A DNA stretch of 45,613 bases from CAKSUT01 sp045542335 (GCA_045542335.1 JAZQKV010000022.1:1-45613), one strand, 5' to 3'. Numbered from the stretch's first letter, positions 1 to 8,764 are shown. Numbers and translations: made by a program. Notes: generated by a model from the sequence alone, not told the origin.

Positions 1-87
1 ACCGCTTGGCCTCCGACTTGGCATAATTATTATGTATTTTTGTGCGAGAAAAGACAAACACTGCACAAAAACGAACGGAGAAAATCT

Positions 88-951
88 ATGACACAAGACT
101 TGATAGATAGAATAAAAAATGAACTTCCCGAAATGTCGAAAGGACACAGGGCAATAGGTCAGTTTTTAGTTGAGCATTGCGAAACGGCTTCGTATATGAC
201 AGCAACAAAGCTTGGCGAAATGGCAGGAGTGTCTGAATCTACTGTCGTTCGTTTTGCAAAGGAGCTTGGCTTTGATGGCTATCATGATTTCAGACGTTCT
301 CTGAAAAGCCTGATAAAGAATAAGCTTACCTCAATGCAAAGAATTGAGGTCGCAGACAATGTGATTGGTGAGGCAGACATACTTTCAAATGTTATGCTTA
401 CAGACGTAAATAATCTTCGCACATCTGTTGACACAATTGACAGGGAAGTTTTTGAAAAAACCGTCGACGCAATTTGCAGTGCGAGAAGAATATATGTGAC
501 AGGTTGCCGTTCATCTTCCATGCTTGCATGGTTCATCGGCTATCACCTTAATATAATTTTTCCCGATGTTACAAATGTAAAGGCTGCAAGCAACGACGAG
601 ATGTTTCAGGAAATACTTCGCATTTCAAACGAGGATGTTATTATTGGAATAAGCTTTCCGAGGTATTCAAGGCGAACCAAAAATGCTCTTGAATTCGCAA
701 AAAAGCGTGGAGCAAAGGTTGTTGCCATAACAGATAGCGATGCTTCTCCTCTTGTTCCTTGTGCGGATTATTCTCTTTTTGCAAAAAGCGATATGGCTTC
801 TTTTGTGGACTCTCTTGTTGTGCCGCTTAGTGTTATAAATGCGCTTATTGTTGCTATTGGAAGAAAGAAAAAAGAGGAACTCACCAATAACTTCAAGGTT
901 CTTGAACAAATCTGGGAGGAGTATGAGGTTTATGAAAACGGCGGAAGCTAA
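88..951 (+). CDS. MurR/RpiR-family transcriptional regulator (HTH + SIS)
   Basis: A 287-residue regulator of the RpiR/MurR type. An N-terminal HTH_6 domain (about residues 1-80, recognition region around SESTVVRFAKELGFDGY) is followed by a SIS sugar-phosphate-binding domain (about 125-260, with VTGCRSSSM and VVAITDSDASPL). Members sense phosphorylated sugars or amino sugars and usually control sugar catabolism; no sugar gene is adjacent, so the ligand is unknown. I chose ATG at 88 because GGAG lies 8 bases upstream; an in-frame TTG at 40 has no SD. The 3' end overlaps the next gene by 20 bases, so the two are translationally linked. The operon promoter is outside or at the very edge of the window. 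Confidence 0.92.
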   Translation: MTQDLIDRIKNELPEMSKGHRAIGQFLVEHCETASYMTATKLGEMAGVSESTVVRFAKELGFDGYHDFRRSLKSLIKNKLTSMQRIEVADNVIGEADILSNVMLTDVNNLRTSVDTIDREVFEKTVDAICSARRIYVTGCRSSSMLAWFIGYHLNIIFPDVTNVKAASNDEMFQEILRISNEDVIIGISFPRYSRRTKNALEFAKKRGAKVVAITDSDASPLVPCADYSLFAKSDMASFVDSLVVPLSVINALIVAIGRKKKEELTNNFKVLEQIWEEYEVYENGGS

Positions 952-2248
952 AAAGTATAAAGTAGCCGTCGTTGGTGGCGGAGCTTCAGGACTTTTGTGC
1001 GCAGGACTTTGTGCAGAGTGGCTTTATGATGGAAAGGTTGCTCTTTTTGAAAAGAATAAATCGCAAAAACAGCTTGCTACGGAAAGGTTCTTTGATAATG
1101 CATATCTTGGTAAAAAGCTTCTGATAACAGGCAAGGGAAGATGTAATCTTACGAATCTTTGCACAATGGAGGAGTTTATAAAGAACGTTCCAGGAAACGG
1201 AAAGTTTCTTTTTTCGGCATTTGGGACTTTCCCACCCGAAAAGGTTATGGATTTTTTTGAAAATCTCGGTGTTGCCCTGAAAGTTGAAAGGGGAAACCGT
1301 GTTTTTCCGGTCAGCGACAAAGCACTTGACATTCTTAATGCACTCAAAAGAAATATTAAGAATAAGGGTGAAAAATGCAATGTAATTAACAGAGAGATTA
1401 AAGAGATTATAAAAGCAGAAAACGGGTTTGAAATTCGTGATTCTTTTGGAGATTGTTATCTTTCTGAAAAAGTCGTTGTGTGTACAGGTGGCGTTTCGTA
1501 TCCTGTTACAGGTTCAACGGGGGATGGTTATGAGTTTGCGAAGAGATTGGGGCATACTGTAACAGATTTGAGACCTTCTCTTGTTCCACTTGTTTGCAGT
1601 GATGCGTGTCTTCAAAATCTTTGCGGTCTTTCACTTAAAAATGTCAGACTTACTGTTTCGGAAACCGATGAAAAGGGAAAGATCAAGAAGATTTTTACGG
1701 AAATGGGCGAAATGCTTTTTACACATTTTGGCATTTCCGGACCTCTTGTGCTCTCTGCTTCGGCACATATGAGGAAAATGGGAAAGTGCAAATACAGCGC
1801 ATCAATTGATCTCAAACCTGCTCTTGATGAAAAAACGCTTGACGCACGGATACTTTCTGATTTTGATAAATTTATCAATAAGAATCTTGACAATGCGCTT
1901 GCGGAGCTTTTACCTAAAAGTATGATTCCGGTTGTTATTCAGAAAGCAGGTCTTTCACCCGATATGAAGCCAAATAGCATTTCAAAGGTAATGCGCCGTG
2001 AGCTTCTTGCTACACTTAAGGATTTTAGCTTCAGCATTGATGGATTCTTTTCCATTGATCAGGCTGTTGTAACCTCGGGTGGCGTTAAAACTTCTGAAAT
2101 CAATCCTTCCACAATGGAGTCGAAGTTTGTGCAGGGGTTATATTTTGCAGGCGAAGTTATTGACGTTGATGCATACACCGGTGGCTTTAATTTGCAGATT
2201 GCTTTTTCAACAGCATATCTTGCGGCAAAAAGCTGTTCGGAAAATTGA
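932..2248 (+). CDS. NAD(P)/FAD-dependent oxidoreductase, BaiN/HI0933 family
   Basis: A 438-residue flavoprotein. The N-terminal dinucleotide-binding motif is VAVVGGGASGLLCAG (about residues 11-25). The family signature TGKGRCNLTN follows, and the C-terminal FAD-contact segment GGFNLQIAFSTAYLAA is present. These mark the HI0933/YhiN/BaiN family (TIGR00275-like). BaiN acts in reductive bile-acid dehydroxylation, but most family members have no assigned substrate and this gene sits in a housekeeping operon ahead of cmk, so no bile-acid role should be inferred. The start is ATG 932, 11 bases after GGGAGGA; ATG 923 is too close to that SD. Length matches the family (about 400-430 residues). Confidence 0.93.
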   Translation: MKTAEAKKYKVAVVGGGASGLLCAGLCAEWLYDGKVALFEKNKSQKQLATERFFDNAYLGKKLLITGKGRCNLTNLCTMEEFIKNVPGNGKFLFSAFGTFPPEKVMDFFENLGVALKVERGNRVFPVSDKALDILNALKRNIKNKGEKCNVINREIKEIIKAENGFEIRDSFGDCYLSEKVVVCTGGVSYPVTGSTGDGYEFAKRLGHTVTDLRPSLVPLVCSDACLQNLCGLSLKNVRLTVSETDEKGKIKKIFTEMGEMLFTHFGISGPLVLSASAHMRKMGKCKYSASIDLKPALDEKTLDARILSDFDKFINKNLDNALAELLPKSMIPVVIQKAGLSPDMKPNSISKVMRRELLATLKDFSFSIDGFFSIDQAVVTSGGVKTSEINPSTMESKFVQGLYFAGEVIDVDAYTGGFNLQIAFSTAYLAAKSCSEN

Positions 2249-2267
2249 ATGTTAAAAGGAGAGTATT

Positions 2268-2963
2268 ATGAGTAACCAAAACATAAAAATTGCTCTTGAC
2301 GGTCCATCAGGTGCCGGAAAAAGTACACTTGCAAGAGCTCTTTCGGAAAAACTCGGATATTTGTATGTCGACACCGGTGCGATGTATAGAACTGTTGGCG
2401 TTTATGCTGCAAAGAATGGTATTGACCCTCATGACGAAAAGACACTCTCAGAGCATTTTGACAACATAAAAATTGAAATGAAATGGGAAACTGATGATGA
2501 TGGTAACAGTAAGCAGAAAATGTATCTTTGCGGAGAGGATGTCACTGGGCAAATAAGAACACCTGAGGCTTCGATGTATGCATCGGCTGTTTCTTCACTT
2601 CCTGCTGTGAGGAGTTTTTTGTTTGATATGCAAAGAAGCATAGCTGACAATAATTCTGTTATCATGGACGGCAGGGACATTGGAACGGTTATTCTTCCGG
2701 ATGCGCAGGTGAAGATATTCATGTCTGCAACTCCCGAAGCAAGAGCGCAAAGGCGTTATAAAGAGCTTATTCAAAAGGGTGAAAATGTAACTTTTGAAAA
2801 GGTTTTGTCTGATATGATTCAAAGAGACAAAAATGATGCCGAACGAGATGCAGCACCTTGTGTTCCTGCAAAAGATGCGGTTTTATTTGATAATACTGAG
2901 TTTGGTTTTGATGAAATGGTTCAAGAGGCATTGAAGATAATTAAGGAGAGACTTTCCAAATGA
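2268..2963 (+). CDS. cmk: (d)CMP (cytidylate) kinase
   Basis: A 231-residue cytidylate kinase that phosphorylates CMP and dCMP with ATP in the cytoplasm. The P-loop GPSGAGKST is at residues 10-18, the CMP-binding segment VDTGAMYRTVG follows, and DGRDIGTVI plus a lid-type region with RAQRRYKE are present. The length fits the usual 220-230 residues. AAAAGGAG lies about 7 bases before the ATG. The stop overlaps the plsC start as ATGA. The order flavoprotein-cmk-plsC-ispH-rpsA is a conserved clostridial neighbourhood, which supports a housekeeping assignment. Confidence 0.97.
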   Translation: MSNQNIKIALDGPSGAGKSTLARALSEKLGYLYVDTGAMYRTVGVYAAKNGIDPHDEKTLSEHFDNIKIEMKWETDDDGNSKQKMYLCGEDVTGQIRTPEASMYASAVSSLPAVRSFLFDMQRSIADNNSVIMDGRDIGTVILPDAQVKIFMSATPEARAQRRYKELIQKGENVTFEKVLSDMIQRDKNDAERDAAPCVPAKDAVLFDNTEFGFDEMVQEALKIIKERLSK

Positions 2964-3586
2964 AATTTTATAGATTTTGCGTCACACTTCTTTCTGCAAT
3001 AATTAAGGGACTTTTTCGTGTTGAAATTGTAAACGCCGAGAATGAGCCGGAGAATATTCCCGTGCTTGTTTGTTCTAATCACATCTCAATGTGGGATCCG
3101 ATAATTATTGCAGTTTGCCTGAAAAAGCCGGTACATTTTATGGGAAAAATTGAACTGTTTAAGATCCCGGGACTTTCTTTCATTATTAAGTCACTTGGTG
3201 CTTTTCCTGTTACAAGAGGTGGGGTTGATGTTATGTCCATAAGGGCGGCAATCAATTATCTCAAGGGCGGCGAGAATGTTTGTATGTTTCCTCAGGGAAC
3301 ACGTTATGCGGGAAAGGAACTTCGTGAAACTGCTGTAAAAAATGGTGCCGGTATGGTTGTTATGCGTGCAAATTCGGCGGCACTCCCTGTTTGCGTAGTT
3401 ACTAAAGGAAATAAAATCAGATTGTTTAAAAAAGTGACCATTGTTATCGGAAGCGTAATCCCGTTTGAGACTTTTGAAAACACTGAAAAGACCAAAGAGG
3501 GGTACGAAATCGTTTCTTCAAGAATTTTTGATGATATTTGTAAACTTAACGACGAATATGCAGCCAGAAATGGCGGACGGGCTTGA
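2960..3586 (+). CDS. plsC: 1-acyl-sn-glycerol-3-phosphate acyltransferase (PlsC family)
   Basis: A 208-residue acyltransferase that transfers an acyl chain to lysophosphatidate, giving phosphatidate for membrane lipid synthesis. The catalytic HX4D motif appears as NHISMWDP (about residues 38-45). The glycerol-phosphate-binding motif normally PEGTR is PQGTR here (about residue 110), a tolerated variation seen in Firmicutes. The N terminus (FCVTLLSAIIKGLF) is hydrophobic and may dip into the membrane. The gene overlaps cmk by 4 bases (ATGA) and its stop lies 2 bases before the next ATG, so translation is probably coupled. Confidence 0.94.
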   Translation: MKFYRFCVTLLSAIIKGLFRVEIVNAENEPENIPVLVCSNHISMWDPIIIAVCLKKPVHFMGKIELFKIPGLSFIIKSLGAFPVTRGGVDVMSIRAAINYLKGGENVCMFPQGTRYAGKELRETAVKNGAGMVVMRANSAALPVCVVTKGNKIRLFKKVTIVIGSVIPFETFENTEKTKEGYEIVSSRIFDDICKLNDEYAARNGGRA

Positions 3587-3588
3587 AG

Positions 3589-5715
3589 ATGAATAACAAA
3601 AGTGTTAAGATTGTTACTGCAAAGAATTCAGGTTTTTGCTTTGGAGTTCGCAGAGCTTGCGACATGGTCGAAGAGCTTTTAAAGAAAAATGACGGTGGGA
3701 ACATTTTCACGCTTGGTGAGCTTATTCACAACCATGATTACATAATGCGCCTTGAACAAAGGGGCGTGAGAGTTGTAGAAGAAGACGAAATTGATGAAAA
3801 ACTTAGCCACGGCGACACTCTTGTAATCCGTGCGCATGGAATCACAAAGCAACTTTCAGAAAAACTGAAAAACGCACATTACAATGTTATTGATGCGACT
3901 TGTCCGTACGTTAAAAAGATTCATAACATTGTTGATGAGAATTCATCTGAGAATGTTTCAACGATTATAATCGGAAATTCTAATCATCCTGAGGTTGTTG
4001 GCATCAGAAGCTACTCCAAGGGAGAGGCGGTTGTGCTCTCTGACTCAGATGAGGCAAAGGCTTTTTGTGAAGAAAATGTAAATTTTGGAATTAACGGCTC
4101 GATTTTAATTTCCCAAACCACCAATAATCCAAAAGAATACGAAAAATGTAAAAAAGTTCTCAAAATAAAGCATACAAGTTTAATATTTTTTGATACAATA
4201 TGTGGTGTAACTGAAAAAAGGCAATCAGAAGCGAAGCGACTTTCGCAGACGGCTGACATTGCAATTGTCATTGGAGGCTCAAAAAGCTCAAACACAAAGA
4301 AGCTTTATGAGATTTGCAAGGAGAATTGTGAAAACACATTTTTGGTGGAAAATGCGGACGGACTGCCGATCGAGCGTATGCTTCAGGTTGCACGGATTTC
4401 GGGAAACTGCGGTTTGACCGTTTGTATAACAGCGGGTGCTTCGACGCCCGATGACATAATAGAGGAGGTAAAAATCAGAATGAACAACACATTTGAAACA
4501 AATTCTGATGCAAAAAACATCGAAGAAACCAACGAAATCAAGGAGGGCATGAGCTTCGACGAAATGCTTGACATTTCCATGAAGAATTCAAAGCCCAGAC
4601 CCGGCGAAAAGGTAAAGGGAATCATCACTTCCGTTACCCCCGCTGCAATTTATGTGGACCTCGGTATCAAGCACACCGGCGTTCTCCCTGCAAGCGAGGT
4701 TACTGATGACCCTTCAATTGATATTGTAAAGGAGTATAAGTGCGGCGACGAAATTGAGGCTCTCATTGCAAAGTACAACGATCCCGAAGGCATCGTAAAC
4801 CTTTCCAAGAGACGTCTTGATGTTGACAAGAACTGGCAGCTCATCGCTTCTGCATTTGAAAACAACGAAACACTTAACGGCAAGGTTATTGAAGTTGTTA
4901 AGGGCGGCGTTATCATGCAGGTTGGCCCCAACAGAGTGTTTGTTCCCGCTTCCCAGACAATATTCCCCAGAAGCGAAAACGGCGTTACCGAAGAACAGCT
5001 TAAGACTCTTGTTGGCAATACTTATGACATCAAGATTATTGACGCTAACGATCAGAGAAGACGTGGCCTCGGCTCTATCCGCAAGGCTATGAGAGAAGAG
5101 CAGAAGAAGCTTCAGGACAAGGTTTGGGAAACAATTGAAGTTGATAAGAAGTACACAGGTACTGTTAAGTCCCTTACTCCTTACGGCGCATTTGTTGACC
5201 TTGGCGGAGTTGACGGTATGGTTCATATCACAGAACTTTCCTGGAAGAGAATCAAGCACCCCTCCGAAGTTGTTAAGGTTGGAGATTCTGTAGACGTATT
5301 TGTTAAGGCTCTTGATCTTGAAAAGAGAAGAATTTCTCTTGGTCTCAAGACAGAAGATACAAATCCCTGGAAGATTTTCACAGACAAGTATGCTGAGGGC
5401 GATGATGCAGACGTTACAATTGTAAGCATTGTTTCTTTCGGTGCTTTTGCTGAAATCGTTCCCGGTGTTGACGGTCTTATCCACATTTCTCAGATTTCTG
5501 ATAAGAGAGTTAACAATCCTGCAGATGAGCTTAAGGTTGGCGACACTGTTAAGGCGAAGATTGTTGCAATCGACGCTGAAAACCAGAAGGTAAGCCTTTC
5601 CATCAGAGCTCTTATCGAGCCTTCTGAACCCGAGTATACAGAGGCTGACGCAGAAGCTGCATCTGAGGAAGTTGCTGAAGAAGCAACAGAAGAAGCTACA
5701 ACAGACGCTGAATAA
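3589..5715 (+). CDS. ispH-rpsA: Fused 4-hydroxy-3-methylbut-2-enyl diphosphate reductase / 30S ribosomal protein S1
   Basis: A 708-residue fusion. Residues 1 to about 290 are IspH, the last enzyme of the MEP isoprenoid pathway, with the three [4Fe-4S] cysteines Cys17 (SGFCFGV), Cys105 (ATCPYV) and Cys205 (TICGVTEKRQ), plus GELIHN, RAHG, SNHPEV and TAGASTPDD. Residues about 335-672 carry four S1 RNA-binding domains, starting near 339, 426, 521 and 605, then an acidic Glu/Ala tail. The fusion is known in Clostridia. Codon use changes at the junction: Lys is mostly AAA before and AAG after, with more CCC and CTC, as expected for a highly expressed ribosomal protein. A perfect SD and in-frame ATG at the junction may give free S1. 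ATG 3589 was chosen; TTG 3583 is an alternative start. Confidence 0.96.
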   Translation: MNNKSVKIVTAKNSGFCFGVRRACDMVEELLKKNDGGNIFTLGELIHNHDYIMRLEQRGVRVVEEDEIDEKLSHGDTLVIRAHGITKQLSEKLKNAHYNVIDATCPYVKKIHNIVDENSSENVSTIIIGNSNHPEVVGIRSYSKGEAVVLSDSDEAKAFCEENVNFGINGSILISQTTNNPKEYEKCKKVLKIKHTSLIFFDTICGVTEKRQSEAKRLSQTADIAIVIGGSKSSNTKKLYEICKENCENTFLVENADGLPIERMLQVARISGNCGLTVCITAGASTPDDIIEEVKIRMNNTFETNSDAKNIEETNEIKEGMSFDEMLDISMKNSKPRPGEKVKGIITSVTPAAIYVDLGIKHTGVLPASEVTDDPSIDIVKEYKCGDEIEALIAKYNDPEGIVNLSKRRLDVDKNWQLIASAFENNETLNGKVIEVVKGGVIMQVGPNRVFVPASQTIFPRSENGVTEEQLKTLVGNTYDIKIIDANDQRRRGLGSIRKAMREEQKKLQDKVWETIEVDKKYTGTVKSLTPYGAFVDLGGVDGMVHITELSWKRIKHPSEVVKVGDSVDVFVKALDLEKRRISLGLKTEDTNPWKIFTDKYAEGDDADVTIVSIVSFGAFAEIVPGVDGLIHISQISDKRVNNPADELKVGDTVKAKIVAIDAENQKVSLSIRALIEPSEPEYTEADAEAASEEVAEEATEEATTDAE
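4461..4482 (+). promoter_or_regulatory. Internal ribosome-binding site and start for free S1 inside ispH-rpsA
   Basis: AGAGGAGGT (4461-4469) is a complete SD, followed after 10 bases by an in-frame ATG at 4480-4482 (Met298 of the fusion). The SD bases encode Glu-Glu-Val at the end of the IspH fold. Starting here would give a 411-residue S1 with four S1 domains and no IspH. The codon-use shift begins at this same point. That the site is used is my inference; the motif itself is plain in the sequence. Confidence 0.6.
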
Positions 5716-5738
5716 TTTTGGTTAACTAATCTGATACA

Positions 5739-5776
5739 AAAAAGGGCTTACTATCTTATGATGGCGAGTCCTTTTT
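5739..5776 (+). terminator. Rho-independent terminator after ispH-rpsA
   Basis: AAAAAGGGCT (5739-5748) pairs with AGTCCTTTTT (5767-5776) with one G-T wobble. The enclosed bases form a second small stem (CTATC/GATGG, loop TTAT). The right arm ends in a T run. It lies 23 bases past the rpsA stop and before yqeG, and could act in both directions. Confidence 0.6.
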
Positions 5777-5825
5777 GTTAAGATATGGCTGTTTATTACG
5801 AATCAGCAATATATTGGAGGGCATC

Positions 5826-6326
5826 TTGGGACTTTTTATACCTGACTATATGTGCGAAACAATTTATGATATTCCTAAGAGTTTTTTTGCTGAAAACGGT
5901 GTTAAGCACATTTTTCTCGATATTGATAATACTCTTGTTTCTTACGATACATCTTTGCCAACTGAAGAGAATATTAAGTGGCTTGATGACTTGCGCATGA
6001 ATGGAATATCAGTATATTTTGTTTCAAACAATGACGAACAACGCGTGAAAACATTTGCTTCGGGACTTGGCTTGGAATACATAGCGGATGCTCATAAGCC
6101 ACTGACCGGTGCTTATAAAAAGCTAATGCTTGATAAAGGCATTGATAAGAACGAGGTTTGCGCTGTGGGGGATCAGATATTCACAGATGTTCTTGCGGCA
6201 AAGCTTATTGGCGCAAAAGCTGTTAAGGTTTCTCCGGTTAAGGCGGTTGAAAATACCTTCTTTAAGGTCAAGCGTTTTTTTGAAGTGCCTTTTATAAAGT
6301 ATTATTATTACACGCATAGAAATTAG
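5826..6326 (+). CDS. yqeG: YqeG-family HAD-IIIA phosphatase
   Basis: A 166-residue HAD-superfamily hydrolase. Motif I is DIDNTLV (nucleophile and acid/base Asp), motif II is the Ser of FVSNN, motif III includes the Lys of AHKP, and motif IV is VGDQIFTDVLAA. The size and the N-terminal FIPDYMCETIYDIP are typical of YqeG (TIGR01668), a family whose B. subtilis member sits beside yqeH and aroE; its substrate is uncertain, with phosphatidylglycerophosphate phosphatase proposed for relatives. The start is TTG 5826, with TTGGAGG ending 5 bases upstream; upstream in-frame codons have no SD. It opens an operon with the next three genes. Confidence 0.88.
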   Translation: MGLFIPDYMCETIYDIPKSFFAENGVKHIFLDIDNTLVSYDTSLPTEENIKWLDDLRMNGISVYFVSNNDEQRVKTFASGLGLEYIADAHKPLTGAYKKLMLDKGIDKNEVCAVGDQIFTDVLAAKLIGAKAVKVSPVKAVENTFFKVKRFFEVPFIKYYYYTHRN

Positions 6327-6352
6327 TATTACAAGTTATGGAGGTGGAAGAG

Positions 6353-7222
6353 TTGGGAAATGCAAAATTCGGTCCCGGCGGAAACTCTTTGAGCTTTTAT
6401 GCGGACGGTCACAAATCGACACTTGAAGCACCGAAATGGGTCAGAGAAAAAGGACTTTCTGCGTATGAATACGAGGCAGGTAGGGGTGTAGCCGCTTCTC
6501 CCGAAACTTTTACAAAGCTCGGTGAGAATGCAAAAATACATGGAATAGATTTGTCCATTCATGCTCCTTATTTTATCTCACTTTCATCTGTTGATGAGGA
6601 GAAGCGTCTTAATAGTTCTAATTACATTCTGCAGAGTGCAAATGCTCTCAAACTAATGGGTGGCAAAACAATTGTTATTCATGCCGGAAGCACTGCAAAG
6701 CTTGACAGAGGCGTTGCTCTTGATTACGCTAAAAATGCATTGCGATATGCTATTGAAAAGCTTCATGAGAATGAGCTTTATGGATTCACTCTCGGTATTG
6801 AAACAATGGGAAAGGTTAATCAGCTTGGCACTTTTGATGAGGTTCTTGAAATGTGTACTGTTGATAAAACAGTTGCTCCCGTTGTTGATTTCGGACATAT
6901 GAACGCTCGAGATTTGGGGAATGTATTTTTATCTGTCGATGATTATAAGCGTATTTTTGACAGTATTTCAATTAAGCTTGGTGCAGAGTACGCAGAAAAC
7001 CTGCATTGCCATTTTTCGAAAATAGAGTACACCAAAGGCGGTGAAAAGCGTCATCTGACATTTGATGACGCAATTTACGGTCCCGATTATGAGCCACTTA
7101 TGAAAGCGATTGCGGAGCTTGGCGTTTCTCCGACAATTATTTGTGAGTCTGACGGAACAATGGCGGAGGATGCACTTGCGATGCAGAACTGCTATTTGAA
7201 GTATTTGAAAGGAGAAGAGTAA
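6353..7222 (+). CDS. AP endonuclease IV (Nfo)-like TIM-barrel protein
   Basis: A 289-residue protein related to endonuclease IV, a Zn-dependent TIM barrel that cleaves DNA at abasic sites. Recognisable ligand motifs are IHAPYF, VIHAGS, GIETMG, VVDFGHMNAR, LHCHFSK and IICESDG, matching the order in Nfo. The usual DxH pair near the end of the barrel (DRH in E. coli) is replaced by EKRH, an ExxH arrangement, so the metal site or substrate may differ; a sugar isomerase-type role cannot be excluded. The start is TTG 6353, 7 bases after GGAGGTGG; ATG 6338 precedes that SD and is less likely. The stop is 1 base before the aroQ ATG, so expression is coupled. Confidence 0.8.
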   Translation: MGNAKFGPGGNSLSFYADGHKSTLEAPKWVREKGLSAYEYEAGRGVAASPETFTKLGENAKIHGIDLSIHAPYFISLSSVDEEKRLNSSNYILQSANALKLMGGKTIVIHAGSTAKLDRGVALDYAKNALRYAIEKLHENELYGFTLGIETMGKVNQLGTFDEVLEMCTVDKTVAPVVDFGHMNARDLGNVFLSVDDYKRIFDSISIKLGAEYAENLHCHFSKIEYTKGGEKRHLTFDDAIYGPDYEPLMKAIAELGVSPTIICESDGTMAEDALAMQNCYLKYLKGEE

Positions 7223-7223
7223 A

Positions 7224-7652
7224 ATGAAAGTTCTTGTTATAAACGGCGTAAATCTTAATATGCTTGGAATCAGAGAACCCGGTGTTTACGGAACGCAGAC
7301 ACTTGATTCTATAAATGAATACATCAAAGAGCATTGTGACAAAATAGGTGTTGATGTCGATTTCTTTCAGAGTAACATTGAGGGAGAGCTTGTAAATATG
7401 ATTCACAAGGCTCATTTTGAATACGACGGCGTAGTTCTTAATGCAGGCGCATTTACTCATTACAGCTATGCGATCCATGATGCGATTTCTTCGATTTCAA
7501 AGCCTGTTATTGAAGTGCACATTTCAAATATCAGTGCAAGAGATGAATTTCGCTCAAAATCTGTTATTTCGGAAGTATGTAAGGGGTGTATTTTCGGCCT
7601 TGGCAAGATGGGTTATACTCTTGCGATTGACTATCTTGCAAACGCTAAATGA
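7224..7652 (+). CDS. aroQ: Type II 3-dehydroquinate dehydratase
   Basis: A 142-residue dehydratase converting 3-dehydroquinate to 3-dehydroshikimate, step three of the shikimate pathway; forms a dodecamer in known members. The N-terminal signature is NGVNLNMLGIREPGVYG (usually NGPNLN, here Val replaces Pro), with the catalytic Tyr in VYG and the Arg of REP. NAGAFTHYSYAIHDA and EVHISNISARDEFR complete the active site with the catalytic His. Length is standard. GGAGAAG lies before the ATG. It is not clustered with other aro genes here. Confidence 0.95.
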   Translation: MKVLVINGVNLNMLGIREPGVYGTQTLDSINEYIKEHCDKIGVDVDFFQSNIEGELVNMIHKAHFEYDGVVLNAGAFTHYSYAIHDAISSISKPVIEVHISNISARDEFRSKSVISEVCKGCIFGLGKMGYTLAIDYLANAK

Positions 7653-7682
7653 AAATGACCGAACTGATACGGAGGAATTTTT

Positions 7683-8756
7683 GTGAGGATTTCAAAAATC
7701 AGAAAAGCATTTGAAAATATATCTGATGCAGTGTTGCTAACTTCGGACGTTAACAGGCAATATGCCTCGGGAATGAAGTCGTCAGCGGGATTCATGCTTA
7801 TAACTAAGAAGACCGCCACTTTGTTTCTTGATTTTCGCTATTATGAGTCTGCGCTAAAGCAGCAGGCAATTGGTGAAATTCAAGAGGACATCAGAATTGT
7901 TCTTATTGAAAAGAAGCGCAACGAATATGTTTCAGAGATTCTTATTTCGGAAAACCTGAAGACACTTGCGGTTGAAAATATGAGATTGACTGCCTATGAG
8001 TTTGATACGCTTAAGAAAGGTCTTGAAAGCTTTGCTATAATCGGGGACAATGGCGTGATTGACAATGTTCGCGCTTGCAAGGATGATGAAGAGCTTGAGT
8101 GTATCAGAAAAGCACAGGCAATTACCGATATGGCGTTTACGCATATTCTCGACTATATAAAACCGGGAATTTCGGAAAGGGATATTGCAATTGAGCTTGA
8201 ATTTTTCATGCGAAGGAACGGCTCAGAGGGAGTTGCTTTTGATACAATATGCGTTTCGGGAGCAAAAACATCCTTGCCTCATGGTGTGCCGGGAGATGAA
8301 CTTGTTGATAAAGGATTTCTTACAATGGATTTTGGCGCAAGATATAAAGGTTATTGTGCTGATATGACAAGAACAGTTTGCTTGGGAAACCCAACAAATG
8401 AAATGAAGAGAGTATATAACACTGTTCTTGAAGCTCAAAACAGAGCGTTTGAGAGAATCCATGCAGGTGTTATCGGAAGTGATGTTGACAAGGCTGCAAG
8501 AGATTATATTTATGAAAACGGTTATAACGGTTGTTTTGGTCACTCAACGGGCCATTCTCTTGGACTTGAAATTCACGAAAGTCCGAATTTTTCAATTGGA
8601 TGCAAGACAGAAATACCGGATGGAGCGGTTTTGAGCGTAGAACCGGGTATCTATTTGCAATCTGAATTTGGGGTCAGAATTGAAGATATTGTGGTTGTAA
8701 GACAAAATGGATATGAAAATCTTACAAAAAGTGTAAAGGATTTCATAATATTATAA
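7683..8756 (+). CDS. M24-family Xaa-Pro aminopeptidase
   Basis: A 357-residue metallopeptidase of the pita-bread fold that removes N-terminal residues before proline. An N-terminal creatinase-like domain (1-125) precedes the catalytic domain. The five metal ligands are present: Asp216 (MDFGARY), Asp227 (CADMTRT), His291 (STGHSLG), Glu320 (SVEPGIYL) and Glu334 (RIEDIV). The start is GTG 7683 after ACGGAGG with 6-7 bases spacing. Aminopeptidase P genes are commonly found directly upstream of efp in Firmicutes, as here. Confidence 0.94.
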   Translation: MRISKIRKAFENISDAVLLTSDVNRQYASGMKSSAGFMLITKKTATLFLDFRYYESALKQQAIGEIQEDIRIVLIEKKRNEYVSEILISENLKTLAVENMRLTAYEFDTLKKGLESFAIIGDNGVIDNVRACKDDEELECIRKAQAITDMAFTHILDYIKPGISERDIAIELEFFMRRNGSEGVAFDTICVSGAKTSLPHGVPGDELVDKGFLTMDFGARYKGYCADMTRTVCLGNPTNEMKRVYNTVLEAQNRAFERIHAGVIGSDVDKAARDYIYENGYNGCFGHSTGHSLGLEIHESPNFSIGCKTEIPDGAVLSVEPGIYLQSEFGVRIEDIVVVRQNGYENLTKSVKDFIIL

Positions 8757-8764
8757 AAATGCTC

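Noticed and set aside
932..2248. A bile-acid dehydroxylation role for the BaiN-like protein
   Set aside because: No other bai genes are near and the neighbourhood is housekeeping. The similarity is at family level only.
4714..5484. A 256-codon open frame antisense to the S1 domains
   Set aside because: A shadow of the strongly biased S1 codons; no SD and no motif.
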